Shown: positions 30,679 through 42,581, counted from the stretch's first letter. The stretch: DNA of 64,000 nt from Channallabes apus (GCA_030522415.1 CM060107.1:55068104-55132103), one strand, 5' to 3'. A program made the numbers and translations. Notes: generated from the letters alone by a model not told the origin.

Positions 30679-33357
30679 ATGGCGGAAAAGATGACATTGA
30701 GGGTCATTCTCACTGAGGCAGATATAAGAAAGCTCATCCTGAATAGGAGGCCTGATACAGTGGAGGAACTGATAAGCAATATTAAAGAATTGCTGGGACT
30801 TGACTACAAATTCAGTTTCCAGTACAAAGATCCTGAATTTAATCATGAACTATGCAATCTGACTGATATTGCTGATCTTCCAGAAAAACCAACAGTCAAA
30901 GTTATCCCCATACTCGAGCTGGTTCCTGGCTCAGCATCTGCAGAAAGCTTGGATGACAACCTCAGTACAGCAGATACAGAGATCCTCTCGGTGTCATCTC
31001 ATGAGCGGCAAGCACAGTGGCCAGAGTTATTTGATATTCCATGTTTCTCCGTTGATGTGGAGTATAGACTCAGGCAAGCAAATTTGCTGTATCTTAGTGA
31101 TGGGACTCTACTTAAAGTAACAAAAGATCTTAAACACGAGATTCTCGAAAAATTGGCAGAGAACATGTATGGCTTCACAGCATACCCAAACAATGGTCAA
31201 TTTGAAAGCGTTGCAGCTGCACTGATCAACAAGCACCCCTGTCTCCAAGAAAAGGGCTCGACCAGTCGCTGTAGTGGTTGGAAGAATAGTTTGCAATATA
31301 AAATGGCTAATTACAGGTCAAAGCTCAGACAGTCCGGTTGTCTTGATGTTGTGGTAAATGCTGGTAAACGTAAATGTCATTCAACCCCAGGAGAACTCGC
31401 TAACAAAAATCTAAAGAAAGCAAAGAAAGGCGAACTCAACTACTTGCCCAACTTTCCAGAGGAATTTGATCAGACAGGTCTTGAGTATGCACGTGAGGTC
31501 TTGGTCGAAGAAATGCAGAAAAGAACACCAAATGGACAACTTGTGAAGGAGAAGATGGACCTTACCTTTGCACTTAGAAGAAAAGAAGTGGTTGGGTCCG
31601 AGCCTGCCATAAGCCTGATGGTGGAACGCTGGCCTGCTCTTTTTTCAGAAGATCAGGTATGTTTAAGAATTTTATAACTTCTCTTTCTTTCTCTAATTAT
31701 TTTGTCATTGTTCTTTGTCATTTACACAATCTTATGCTCTCACAGATTACTTTCTTCAGATGAATACAGCATCTACAGTTATGTAGTTAGACCATATATT
31801 GCAAGTATACAGGACCACTAAAGTTGCCCTTCAGAAACCACACAAAGCGAACACAATCCACAGAGCAACAGTTGATGAATAATCAGTTGTCATTTTTGTC
31901 ACCTGAATTATTTCATATACATCTGGGACAAACATAAGGCTGTGTAAAAGATGAGCTAATTTTCAAGTATCCCTTTAATCTTTTCTCACGCACAATGCAG
32001 GTGCATCTAACCACAGTGTAATTTAGTTTAGAAATAATAATGTTATGTATTTTCTCTTATTTTGCAGGTGTTCATGGAGTTCAGCAGGATTGTGGGAAAA
32101 AACCTCAAGCAGGAATTTAATGAAAGTATTGATCGACACAGTCTTCGTCTAATTGAGATCTTTCAATCTAAGAAAGGAAATGTCGGACAGCTGTTGACCA
32201 AGCTTTTACAACAAACTAAGGTTTGTCCATATTATTACTACATTGTTTTTTTTACACTTCAGTTGTTAATGTCACAAGTGATACTACATTGGTTGTCTAA
32301 TAAAATTGTCCAACAAAACGTTGGACGTTCTTTATTCTGCTCTCTTCTAGATAATTTCCTATTGTTATAGCTACAGTATTTATCCTCTTATTTTAAATTA
32401 CCCAACAGACTCGAGAGCCAACTGAAATTAGGTCACTGGTGCTCAGAGGGCTGCCGATTCTTCTTGGTGACAAACCCACGGACTTCTTCAAAGCATGCCT
32501 TGTAAGTAACTTATTTTTTCATGTTATCACAAATACATGAAGTACCGTGAAAACATAAGCATTTTATTAATAGTCCTTGTATTTTATAAACATTTACACA
32601 TAGCTTAAACCATTGAAACTGAGAGTAGCAAAAGCTATTTTCAACCTCTCTCTAATATCGTCATCATATACTCACCCTCATGTCAGTCAAAACCCATAAG
32701 ACTTTTGTTCATCTACAGAACACAAATAAAGGTATTTTTAATAAAACTTGTGACTTTGTCACTATTTTAAAAGTTCAGATAACCTAATTTTAAAGGTCTG
32801 TTGGATGGAGTTCAAATGATAAATTGGCTTTGTGACTTTGAATGGAGGGAAGTATAAAAAGACACAAGTTTTATGGGTTTGGAATGATGTGAGGGTAAAT
32901 AACTAAATGGCAATGTTCATTTTTGGATGAACTAACCCTTTTGATTAAGTATGGTCATAACCAATTCACACACAGTCAATCTATTTACACATTTTCTCAT
33001 GGTCATTTAATCAGAAATGTCATTGATCTGCTCTGTTGGTAGGACTCTGATGATCAGTCATTTCGCCACCTTGACTTCGGAATCCTCCTTGTTGAGCAAG
33101 GTGTTGTGTGCCCATCTTCTCTTCACCTCAATCCTGCCTCAGTTAAGATCGTAATTGAGGGAGAAGTCGTTATGGAAGGAATTAAAGACTTGCCGAAAGC
33201 TGTGTGCATTCTCTTTGGGCTTGCATATGCACTGCATTTGAACTATCCCAAGACAATGAAAAACACTTTTCAATTCATTCAACAAGTTCTCCTCATGTTG
33301 GGCCACAGTAACTTAAAACCCAAGATACAATCATTAAAAAATCAACTTGCAATTTGA
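30679..33357 (+). CDS. EnSpm accessory protein with PB1-like N-terminus (4 exons)
   Basis: Exons 30679-31656, 32068-32220, 32409-32501 and 33043-33357, each with GT/AG borders and all joined in phase 0, giving 512 residues. Start chosen at ATG 30679, directly after an acceptor-like tgatgcag. Residues 5-75 (LRVILTEADIRKLI, FSFQYKDPEF, LTDIADLP) look like a PB1/ubiquitin-like fold. The C-terminal half (RWPALFSEDQ, LRGLPILLGD, LFGLAYALHLNYPK) matches my memory of abundant fish proteins annotated as SAMD3-like. No catalytic motif recognised. It lies within the transposon between transposase and right end, so it is probably a second transposon gene rather than a host gene. No stop or frameshift. 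A poly-A signal-like aataaa precedes the A-run at 33680. Confidence 0.72.
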
Positions 33358-34002
33358 TTATAATCATGCCGGTATTACTGGAAGTGAGTCCAAAGTTTAG
33401 ATTCTGTGCCAAGTGTTTAAATCTGTGCCAAGTGTTTAACTTGCATTAATACAACTAATTTAATGTGGTCAAAGTTTAAGGTTAAAGTTTCAGAGGGTTG
33501 CCTCAGGTTTTAATGCTTATCCAGTTTTAATGCAATTTCAGTCATTTCCTTGGATATAGCACATTGTTGAATACTGTGTGTTCGTGTTCTTCTAAAAAGA
33601 ATTATGATTGTTAACAAGTGAAAGGGTTTGCTAATGCAAAAAATGTCTCTTGGTTGAAAAGTACAACTATGTCAACAATAAAAAAAAAAAAAGACATTGA
33701 AATGTTGTTTTCTTTCTTTAAAATATTTTTTATTAACATTTTAAAATTAAGATTATCATACATTTCTTAAATATAAAGATTATCACAACTTAAAATATTT
33801 AATTAAAAAATTAGTAATGTGAACTAATGATTTTTAGTAACGACTACTAATGCAAGCTTAATTTGTCTGCTATCCCTACTAAAAGTTCTATGTTAATACA
33901 ACTCAATCTGATTAGTTTCACCCTGATTAAAATCTAAAATTGTTTAGTGCAACGGGTTTACAAGCTTTTTATAGTAAGGTCAACTAATTCGGGTTAACAG
34001 TG

Positions 34003-34210
34003 TATAAATTTAGCAAAAATTTGTAAAATAATGGTGTTTCACTGCTAAACTTCTACTGCTGATCGTTTAATTAAGGTGTTTAATCGTATAAATAAAGGAA
34101 AAATCTGTAAAATAATGGTGTTTCATGCTAAACTTCTACTGCTGATCGTTTAATGAAGGTGTTTAATCATATAAATGTAGGAAAAATCTGTAAAATAACG
34201 GTGTTTCTCT
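34003..34210. repeat. Minisatellite, right part
   Basis: Two and a half units of about 83 bp (aaaatctgtaaaataatggt, ctactgctgatcgtttaat), more regular than the left part at 26810-27022. Confidence 0.7.
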
Positions 34211-34949
34211 GTAAAAGATAAAATAACAATTTCTGTAAATTTAATGTTTTTGAGCATAATATTAACTAGAGTATTTTACCTTAATTTTACGGTTTTTGTT
34301 TGGCAGCCATTGCTGCCAGTCATTTGACCGTTTTTTTACGCTTTTTTTTTCAGTGTAAAGCACAGATTTATAAACATTTTAATGTATATCGTACTGTGTA
34401 TGTGACAAATAATATTTTAATTTTAAAGTAAAGCTTAAAATTTAACTTCTGCTTTGGTTTGTTTTCGTTATATTTTTTATGTTTTTGCTGATAGTCAAAT
34501 TGGCATAACAAATTGATTAATGGCACATAATATCTGGAACAAATATCTGTCCATACGGATCAGTATTTATTTAGTCATTTAACCAGCATAACGTCCCACA
34601 TCAAAGATCTGTTGGGGCATAAATCACTTATCACAACGGTGAATAGATGCAGCAGCAGAGACAGATTTAATCCCCATAAACATTCACACTTGAAAACAAA
34701 ACTAAAACAACTAAACAGTTCTAGAGTGTTAGTGCCTGTTATCACAGGACAGGAATCCCCTACAAAATACTACTGTATTTTTACTGCTTATATTTTTTAC
34801 CCTAGTTTCATTTGGTTTTACGCGATTTTATGTGTTATTTGTGTGTGTCTGTGTGTGTGTGTGTGTGTACAGTGTGTGTGTGAGTGCGAGAGATAGCGTG
34901 AGAGCGCGTGCGCGAGAGAGGGCTTATATGGTGATTTGTCCAAGGTTAC
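34211..34949. other. Intergenic with GT/GA microsatellite
   Basis: AT-rich, no gene. A TG-rich microsatellite lies at 34839-34884, followed by a GAGAGCG-rich stretch to 34921. Confidence 0.6.
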
Positions 34950-35974
34950 TGTAGATGCGGTCATATTATTTCACTAGTTTTGACGCGTAGCTTTGGTTTA
35001 AAGTTTCACTCACACAACAGAAGTCCGATCTCTTTGTCTCTTGTAGTTTATTTTCTCAGCATCAAAGAATCAACACTTCATACAGTCGTCTTGAGTAAAT
35101 CCACTGTGATTACAGACACCAGTTGCTGCATCTTGCAAATCTCTGACTTTTACAACAACCTGTTTGCTGTATCTTACAAATTACAGTCTTAGCTTACGAA
35201 TATAACAACACCCTTGCTGTGTATATCCACTAACGGGAGCTTACGGTTACAACAACCTAGTTGCTGTATCTCACATTCTTAGCTTACCGGGAGCTCACCT
35301 TAGCTGATGGTCAAAAGCTTGTGTTTCCGTAGCCTTCCACATCTAAACTGAACTCTCTATCATATGACAGTCACACAAATGCATGTAATAGTAGAATGAC
35401 ATCACAGACCAACTTACGATTGTCAAAATGGATGCATAACTTAGAAATTTAAAGCTTATGCCTTATGTATTCATTCTCTATACCACTTAATCCTGTGTTC
35501 AGGGTCGCGGGGGACCTGGAGCCTATCCCAGGAGACTTTGGGCACTAGGCGGGGTACACCCTGGACAGGGTGCCAATCCATCGCATGGCACACACACATA
35601 CACACACTCACACACTCAATCACACACTACAGGCAATTTAGGAACGCCAATTAGCCTAACCTGCATCTCTTTGGACTGTGGGAGGAAACCGGAGTACCCG
35701 GAGGAAACCCACCAAGCACGGGGAGAACATGCAAACTCCAGGCACACAGAGACGGGAATCGAGCCTGGCCGGGGAATCGAACCCAGACCCTGGAGGTGCA
35801 AGGCGACAGTGCTAACCACTACACCACCGCGCCGCCTGCTTATGGCTTATGTAACAAACTTAATGCTTAATGCTTTACTAATGAATAGAACAAGGTAGAA
35901 TAAATGAAATAACAGCAAATAAAATAAAATAAACACAACAACAAATTCATGACAAGTACGATATGGCTCTTACA
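34950..35974 (-). mobile_element. Solo LTR of the BEL/Pao family, reverse orientation, with nested SINE
   Basis: Reverse complement of the LTR at 3378-3676 plus 9121-9473: begins TGTAAGAGCC (minus strand) at 35974 and ends GCATCTACA at 34950. Flanked by GTTAC at 34945-34949 and 35975-35979, so it arose by LTR-LTR recombination after a normal insertion. A SINE interrupts it at 35466-35837. Confidence 0.9.
35466..35837 (-). mobile_element. tRNA-derived SINE with LINE-like tail
   Basis: On the minus strand: a tRNA-like head with A box TGGTGTAGTGG (35826-35816) and B box GGTTCGATTCC (35783-35773), a long conserved body (gcatgttctccccgtgc, gtttcctccgggtactccgg, ccctgtccagggtgt), and an end of gaatga-type tail repeats. 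Target duplication gcttatg(c/g)ctta at 35454-35465 and 35838-35849. Confidence 0.85.
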
Positions 35975-36274
35975 GTTACTAAAACCTGGCTTACTACCTA
36001 TAAAAATTATTTCAATTTAACTCATGGGTCTCAGTCACAGATGACACGACAAATTATATACTCTGAAACGTTCATTTGAACATTTAAAAATATACACAAA
36101 AAACATGAATACTAATGTTATCATGGTGTAAATTATTAACGTGTATATGTAATATACAAAACATAAAACATATTATGATCTGTTCAATAGCCCATCTGTT
36201 TTAATTTAGTTTGTATTTTTTATTATTCATAAGACAACCTTTCAGTTTTGTAAATATTTTAGTTATAGTGTGTT
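35975..36274. other. Intergenic, AT-rich, nothing seen
   Basis: No repeat or frame recognised between the two solo LTRs. Confidence 0.5.
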
Positions 36275-36655
36275 TGTCAGGATGAACTAACCTCGGTGAC
36301 CAGAAGACGCAGCTTTAGCGGTTAGCCCAATGTAGCGTGGATGGTAAACCCAAACGCGGATGTAAGCGAGTAGGCAGGTAACCACGCGATTTAGTATAAG
36401 GACTCTCACGAAAGAGGAGCAAGGGAAAAACACAAATTTAACCCGCGTCCTATAAATACACACACAATATCAGGAAGCAGAACCAAAGATAGTGAGTACT
36501 CATGGTTTAGCAGACGGACAGCCGGAACCGACATGGGCTGAAACTCAATGACTGAGCGGTAAGCCATCATTTGTTTACCTTTTTTATACTTCCTGGTTTG
36601 GCGCCCGCCTTACTTCCGGGTCCTAGTGCCGGGCGCAGATTGAGTGTGCATGACA
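36275..36655. mobile_element. Solo LTR (381 bp), family unassigned
   Basis: TGTCAGGATG...GCATGACA flanked by GTGTT at 36270-36274 and 36656-36660. The last part, from about 36530, recurs at 49856-49988 at the start of duplication unit B. No internal sequence of its family is recognised in the window. Confidence 0.75.
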
Positions 36656-37299
36656 GTGTTAAGTCTTACTTAAGGTTAAACGTTTTTGACAATTTGACCA
36701 TCCAGCTTAGATAAATGTTACGTCATTGATTGATAATATCTGGATTAAGTATATTTTAATTTATCATGGGGTTTGCGTGCCTCGACACAATTCAGCAAGG
36801 ACAATACTGGGATATACAAGCCCAGGGAAAAAACAGTGCTCGAACATGATGCCCCCATCTATGTCTGGTCTAGAATCGGCCCTGCCTCTGACCGTCTTTT
36901 GTCTTGTAAATGAGTATTCTCAGTCACCTTCCAATCCCCCCAGCGCAAACACTCATTGTTTGTTTGTTATGTAAACTGTAACTGTGTTTGCTAGGGCACT
37001 TGGTTATACACAGTACTTTAATGTATGGAACACTTACTTAAATTACTGGTTTGGTTTAAATATCGCTTATTACCTTATTCAGCAAAATAAATTAATTATT
37101 AATGTATTGAAGTATTTTAGTTAAGGACAAAAACAGAGCCTGCGCTCGTGTTTAGAACTGATGCTGAACAGCCGTGTTCATAGGTTTCATAGGTTCAACA
37201 GTTAAAGGATTTGTGGATGGAGAGGTGTGTGTGTGCGCGCGTGCGCACTCTTGCATTTCTCCGTTGGCTTTAACACACACACCCATCCCCTCGCCAAAA

Positions 37300-37364
<65 letters not shown>
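37300..37364. repeat. CA microsatellite, unit A
   Basis: (CA)n with one TATA interruption. Counterpart in unit B at 52677-52728. The surrounding 36661-37299 is intergenic and matches 49989-50149 plus 52316-52676, with no gene. Confidence 0.9.
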
Positions 37365-37367
<3 letters not shown>

Positions 37368-37521
37368 CAATTAACACCATGTCATACTCAGTATTCTCCA
37401 TTGAGGTTTCTCACCTTCCACTCCTCCTAAGTTTGTCTTTGCTCTTTTGATGGAGATCTTAAAACCCAAAACATTTATTTATACTGAGAAAAAATTATTA
37501 TGGGTCACATAATCACAAAGA

Positions 37522-37847
37522 TCTGGGTTCGATTCCCCGGCCAGGCTCGATTCCCGTCTCTGTGTGCATGGAGTTTGCATGTTCTCCCCGTGCTTGGTGG
37601 GTTTCCTCCGGGTACTCCGGTTTCCTCCGACAATCCAAAGATATGCAGTTTAGGCTAATTGGCGTTCCCAAAATTGCCCGTACTGTGTGATTGGGTGTGT
37701 GAGTGTGTGTGTGTGTGCCCTGCGATGGATTGGCACCCTGTCCAGGGTGTACCCTGCCTAGTGCCCGAAGTCTCCTGGGATAGGCTCCAGGTCCCCCGCG
37801 ACCCTGAACACAGGATTAAGCGGTATAGAAAATGAATGAATGAATGA
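37522..37847 (+). mobile_element. 5'-truncated SINE, unit A
   Basis: Begins at the B-box part (tgggttcgattcc), then has the same body and gaatgaatga tail as the SINE at 35466-35837. 13 bp target duplication ataatcacaaaga at 37509-37521 and 37848-37860. The A box is missing, so it is 5'-truncated on insertion. Confidence 0.85.
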
Positions 37848-37860
37848 ATAATCACAAAGA

Positions 37861-38335
37861 CAAACTAGCACAGATACATACGATCAAGTGTTTAACTGTT
37901 TTCATTTGTTTCTATGACCAATAATTATTATTATGATTTTCAGCCCAACTCTTTGACTATTTAAAACAAAGTTCTGTCCCATTTTTTGCCCATTGAAGTT
38001 GTTGGTTCAACTAAAGGTTTTTTAAATACCCAAACAATCCCCCAAAATTAAAACACACAAACATGACTAACAATTCAATTTATCCTTCCAAAACTAGTCA
38101 AAGTTAAAACAGTAATTTACATAAAACAGGTGAATACATGTTGTATTATTGCTTGAAGTTCATTAAACTACCCGGATACACCAGCTGCTTATAAGTCTCT
38201 ATCTATAGTTCTTTTATATTAAAATATAAATTTTTTAAAACTATTAAAGATGGAACAGTTTAAGTCTTTGTTTCCCCCAAAGTACTGTATCAGACGTTTT
38301 GCAGTTCTTTGTTTAGAATATACAGTAGACCTTAC
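37861..38335. other. Intergenic, no gene seen
   Basis: AT-rich sequence that repeats in unit B at 53234-53695; possible intron of the minus-strand gene fragment. Confidence 0.5.
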
Positions 38336-39417
38336 CAAACATCATTCTAAAGCTGTCGGACTGTGACGTCATCCCTCCTAAAGCTCCCTCAACAGTTTGT
38401 TCAGGCTCATCCAGTACTGTAGCTCCAAAAGTCCAGCCGTCTGACCCCCCAATCCTCCACAGCGGAGCTCTGCTTAAAGACAACAGGAGAATTTAGTGAA
38501 GACAAAGACAAATAAACTTTACAGAACATATAGTTCTAAAAAAAATAAAATATATTAATAAACCTATTTACCACAGAGTGGGTAAAATATTGTTTTGGGA
38601 ATTTTGAAATGTAAATAAACTGCCTATGCTAATGTTATCCAGTGAACTTTGTTAGCGTTAACCACGGTCTGTCTGTATTATCGTCTGAAATAAATTAACC
38701 GAGAATTTACTCAATGTGCTTCTCATACAAATAAGTTATGCGATATAACACTCGTATATGAGCATTAGTTCATCTCTGAAGCCAAACTGTAACTTACTGA
38801 AGCCCCCCCCCCCACACACCTCCCCCTCCTCCTCCTTAACTGATAAACACTTCAGTGTTTTTATCCAGCTCGTTAACTAAGCGCTCGTGATACCACGCAA
38901 AGTCATGGCCAAAGTGGATAAAATATAAACCCGGTTATGAGCGTTACTAGCTCCTGTACAGCTACCCTCAGTCTGTGTCCCTCATGAACTGCATCACATT
39001 ATATTCCAGTCACAGAAATAACCTGCAGATTAACTCTTAACCAAAGAATAAAAAAAACTGTGAATTTATCCAGACAACACGCGGTCAGATTCCCTCAGTA
39101 TTTACAGAGAGCACAAACACTCTTCATCGGGCAGTGCAGCTCTTGTAATAGGGACATTTATAGTATTTTCGAAGCTTGAGCATCTTTTTGAGTTAAAGTG
39201 GAGTGATATTGTGAGTGTGTGACACTGACAGTAAGCTGTAATATTAACTCCAGACTTGGTAAACAGACCATTAAATTATCTAAAGTCACATCTGACCGCT
39301 GCTGGTGCTGCCAGTGATATTTAAAACGGCCAATAAAAAACTAAACTGGGAAATAAACTGTAAACTACCCCAAACAAATTTTATAAAATAAAACATCACT
39401 TACCGTGAATAGTCCAT
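38336..39417 (-). CDS. Unidentified minus-strand gene, first two exons, unit A
   Basis: Exon 1 coding part 39417-39404 (begins MDYS; donor cacg|gtaagt) joins exon 2 at 38469-38336 (acceptor tctttaagcag; donor tttg|gtaagg). The 49-codon reading is open across the join, with text such as APLWRIGGSDGWTFGATV and SQSDSFRMMFG. Just upstream, AAGATGGCGGC resembles a YY1-type start-site motif; its own ATG makes a three-codon uORF whose TAA overlaps the main ATG (TAATG). I do not recognise the protein, and no third exon is seen, so this may be a gene fragment carried by the duplication or the 5' part of a gene whose remainder was lost. The intron has no other features. Confidence 0.45.
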
Positions 39418-39460
39418 TAAGCCGCCATCTTCACTTCTGTAGTTTGGTAGAGTCAGTTCG
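39418..39460 (-). promoter_or_regulatory. YY1-like start region with minimal uORF
   Basis: Minus-strand AAGATGGCGGCTTAATGG at 39431-39414. The ATG-GCG-GCT-TAA uORF overlaps the next ATG by two bases. Identical in unit B (54792-54775). Confidence 0.4.
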
Positions 39461-39688
39461 GCGGGGGTGGGGGCGGGTTGTTAAAATCACGTGATTGCAA
39501 CTCAGCGCAGCTGGCTTGTTCGAACGTGTTCTTGAGAACGAAGTGCCATCTAGTGGTGGCACCAGGTAAATGAATAAATAGGGCTTGAATGTGCGTGTTT
39601 ACTGTGAAATGTTGACACCCCTTTCTGGCAGAAAAGGGAGGGGGGATTACGGCGTGCATAGGGCAGTCACACGACGTTTGCACGTCAT

Positions 39689-40561
39689 TTACATGGTTGC
39701 GGCTATTTGGCGTGGCTCCCACTGTACTGTTTCAGTGGAGATTACAGTGTCCACGCAGAAATTAACATAGTCTGTGATTCTGGTAGTAAGTGAATTAACA
39801 TCTTCCAGATGCAAGATACAGAGAACATCCCAGTCTGTCACCTCAAAACAGCCCTGTAGAGTCTCCATAGCTTCCTGTGACCACCTACGTACTTCTCTTG
39901 TGGTCACTGGTTGCAGCACAACTGCAGGAATGTAAATAGGTTTAAGGTAAACCAGATTGTGATCTGATTTACCCAGTGGGGGGAAGGCTATAGAGCTAAG
40001 TTAAGTCCAAGGTTTTATTGTCTCTTGTATTGCAGTTTGCAAACTGTTTACAGTAAATGTGGGTAGTGTAGAATCCAGTGTGACATGATTAAAGTTGGCA
40101 GAGATAGCAATGAAGGCACATGAATTCAGTAACTGTAGCCTCGCTGTCGCAGAGTTGATGACGTCAGGCAGCCTGCGCTGCATCAGTGAAGGGAAGAATG
40201 TAAACAGTGATGAGATGGGAAAACTCTCTTTGCAAATTATATGGATCAATACTTACTGATAACAGTTCGACATTCAGTCTGCACACACTTTCCTTCACCG
40301 TAACGTGTAAACCCTAGGATTGCACCACTTGTTGTTGACATAGATCGCAACTCCCCCTCCCTTCACCTTGCCGCTTACATTGTTGTTCCTCTCTACCCGC
40401 ACAAACTGAAATACAGGGAGGCTTACAATATTCCATGGAGCACATAACCGATGATTCTCTAAACACCCTTTCATTCTTTGTAAGTGCTGTAAGTTCATCC
40501 ATCTTGTTAAACAGTGAATTTCAGAAGATTTTCCATGCGGTCCGCTATGCTTTAGACTCAA
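39689..40561 (-). pseudogene. LINE endonuclease remnant, unit A
   Basis: Minus-strand pieces of an APE-type endonuclease of a fish non-LTR retrotransposon: GKVKGGGVAIYVNNKWC (about 40390-40330), ISANFNHVTL (about 40115-40085), KSDHNLVYVKPIYIP, then TTREVRRWSQEAMETLQGCF and FCVDTVISTETVQWEP before RT would start. Several frameshifts and stops. RT and the 3' tail are absent. Clade probably L2/Rex-like; not certain. Confidence 0.75.
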
Positions 40562-40601
40562 CAGCTGATCCCTAGTGTTAACAATAGAGGCTTGTCACGT
40601 C

Positions 40602-40978
40602 TGTCATGGAAATTAATTGAAGACTCAGGCTTTGGTTTCAGAAGATAACGACCTTTATTTATCATGCAATACCGGCCGGGCGAGGCTGCCAGAGTCGCAC
40701 CGATCTCTCGCATTCTCCCCATTATATAGCCACCCTAGACAATGGGGTACATTCTATATGAAATGATGTCATTCTAAACATCTGGGCCTTGTTAGGCCTC
40801 TCCGTTCTTGGGGGCCTCAACGTATATATCGAATTTCTTGTGCAAGCATATTCTCAGGCCTGTCCAGCTTCGCACGCATACCTCTGATTATTTCCAAATG
40901 GGGTACCATTTATTTCTTCAAAGTAAGTAAAGTATACGTAAGTAAAATCACATACATTCTAAATAAATTTTCTCCCAT
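40602..40978 (-). mobile_element. Solo LTR candidate, unit A
   Basis: On the minus strand there is a TATA-like ctatataatgg, then an aataaa signal within gataaataaagg about 90 bases later, then the end CCATGACA: a U3-R-U5 layout. ACGTC flanks it at 40597-40601 and 40979-40983. The far end does not begin TG cleanly, so boundaries are less sure. Confidence 0.5.
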
Positions 40979-41778
40979 ACGTCTCCGCCATGATGATACT
41001 CCGTCATGTTAAAAGTGATGTTAATCCCATAATAACAAAATATAATGGGTAAAAAAATCTGTATCGCTAAAGAGACTTATAACTCAATGTGAGTCAAAAG
41101 TGGCCTTACATATCTGCATCTGATGCCTAGCAATAACATGCGTCCTTGTCAGCCTCCACTGTGACATTGAGTTTCTTGTGTGGGTAACACTTCAATGGCA
41201 GTTACTGCACTTAATTATCTCACATAATTTCCATCACTAGTTGTGTTCTTCTTTTGGATCCAACTTGTCAACAATATTTATTGATTGGATTATCCACAAT
41301 ATTTCTTATTTTAAAATCCATATTTGCACATTGCCCATGTTAGAACAGACAACAAAACTGTATTTAGCTTGAGAGAATAAGCCAATTATGTTGCTGTATA
41401 AAATCATGTTCACATAATATCCATGAACCGTTCCTATTAATAATAATCATAATTTAAGGGTTAACTCCTGGATGGCGACAAACGCCCAGACTTGTTTAGT
41501 TTTAGTTATGTTTTTTGTGATGTTTTGTTTGAGAACTTCAATCAGGTGAAGGAAGCACACACCTGAGCTGAGGCAAGTAAATAAGTTCTGTATAAACAGC
41601 CTGACTGAAATTGTTGTTATTGTTGTGTAAGTTATGGTTTTGTGCTGCTTGCTTTTCTTAAGAGAGTTATAGTGAAGGGTATTAGATGCTCTCAGAAAAG
41701 AGCTTTTGTTTTGTGTTTTTACTATAATAAAAAGGCGAGTTTGGAACCAACATTGTGCCTCTGCGACTATGCCACGCT

Positions 41779-42510
41779 CTCACACACGCAGGAACCATGA
41801 CAGAAATCTAGACCATATAAGTGGCATAGCGGAGGTCTCTCCGCTAGATGTTTTTTTGGGGGGAGCTATCACCATCTCGCCCGAACTGGCAGAATTGTTG
41901 GATGACAGCGAGGAGCAAGAACGGAGAGAGGCGTGGCAGAGCTGGGAAGGCTGCGGGCTTGCCATCCGGCGGACGCCGCTCAAAGGTGATGCACACACCA
42001 TCTCGCCCGAGCCGGCGGACTTGCTGGACGAGAGCGAGGAGGAGTAGAGAGAGAGAGGCGCGGCAGAGCAGGGAAGGCTGCAGCCTTGCCATCCGGCGGA
42101 CGCCATGCAGAGGTGACGCAGCTAAGGGAAACAGGTTCTCATGCTCCGACGGTGAGGTCCGGGCCGGGGAGATCAGGTACGTCGGAGGCGAAAGGGAACC
42201 CCAGGAGGAGCGACAAAAGCTTCAGCTTCGCGAGAGCCAGGCAACAGACTCGGAGCTTCATGAGAGCAACACGGCAGGCTCTGACCTTCATCCTCTGCCT
42301 CTGACTCTGCTGAACAGGGAGGACGATGAGTTTCCTCCACCTCCGCCGCCTATGCTCGTTGTGGAGGACTACACGCCGCCGCTGAACAGCGAGGATGACA
42401 TGCTTATTCCTCCTCTGCCTCCGCATTATCTCCTCGATGGAGTGGACGTGGCGCTTCTTCATCATGCTAGCTCCTCAGCCCACCTCCGCGGATATACCGC
42501 GTCATTTTTG
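41779..42510 (+). other. Repeat-coding interior of the non-autonomous LTR element, unit A
   Basis: Contains a tandem duplication of about 129 bp (atctcgccc...cggcggacgcc, at 41874-41972 and 41998-42107) that reads as ITISPELAELLDDSEEQERRE-type acidic repeats in one frame, broken by a stop at 42047. A second frame, 41848-42513, is also open through both. No known domain. The open frames may only reflect GC-rich repeats. Confidence 0.4.
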
Positions 42511-42511
42511 T

Positions 42512-42581
42512 GAAGCTGCTTTGAGACAATGACCATTGTTAAAAGCGCTATATAAATAAAATTGAATTGAATTGAATTGAA
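42512..42581 (+). repeat. LINE/SINE-type 3' tail fragment
   Basis: agctgctttgagacaatg, gttaaaagcgctatataaat and an (ATTGA)n end, a common fish retroposon 3' end. Counterpart in unit B at 57836-57900, so it predates the duplication. Confidence 0.6.

Larger units (their letters stand above)
27023..34002 (+). mobile_element. EnSpm/CACTA-like DNA transposon, 6980 bp
   Basis: Starts CACTCTAAACCCG and ends CGGGTTAACAGTG, short inverted ends of the CACTA type (CACT[C/G]...CAGTG). It is flanked by a 2 bp duplication TA (27021-27022, 34003-34004). Rejoining the flanks restores the cgtataaa found in the neighbouring minisatellite units, so the boundaries are well supported. Inside are a zinc-finger transposase gene with a frameshift and a spliced accessory gene, both on the + strand. 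Confidence 0.85.

Noticed and set aside
37152..37430. Open frames rich in Thr-His or Cys-Val at the CA repeats (also 52570-52813)
   Set aside because: Translated microsatellite.
41848..42513. 221-codon frame in the LTR element taken as a gene
   Set aside because: A second frame is open over the same GC-rich repeat, and neither has a known domain; kept only as repeat-coding interior.
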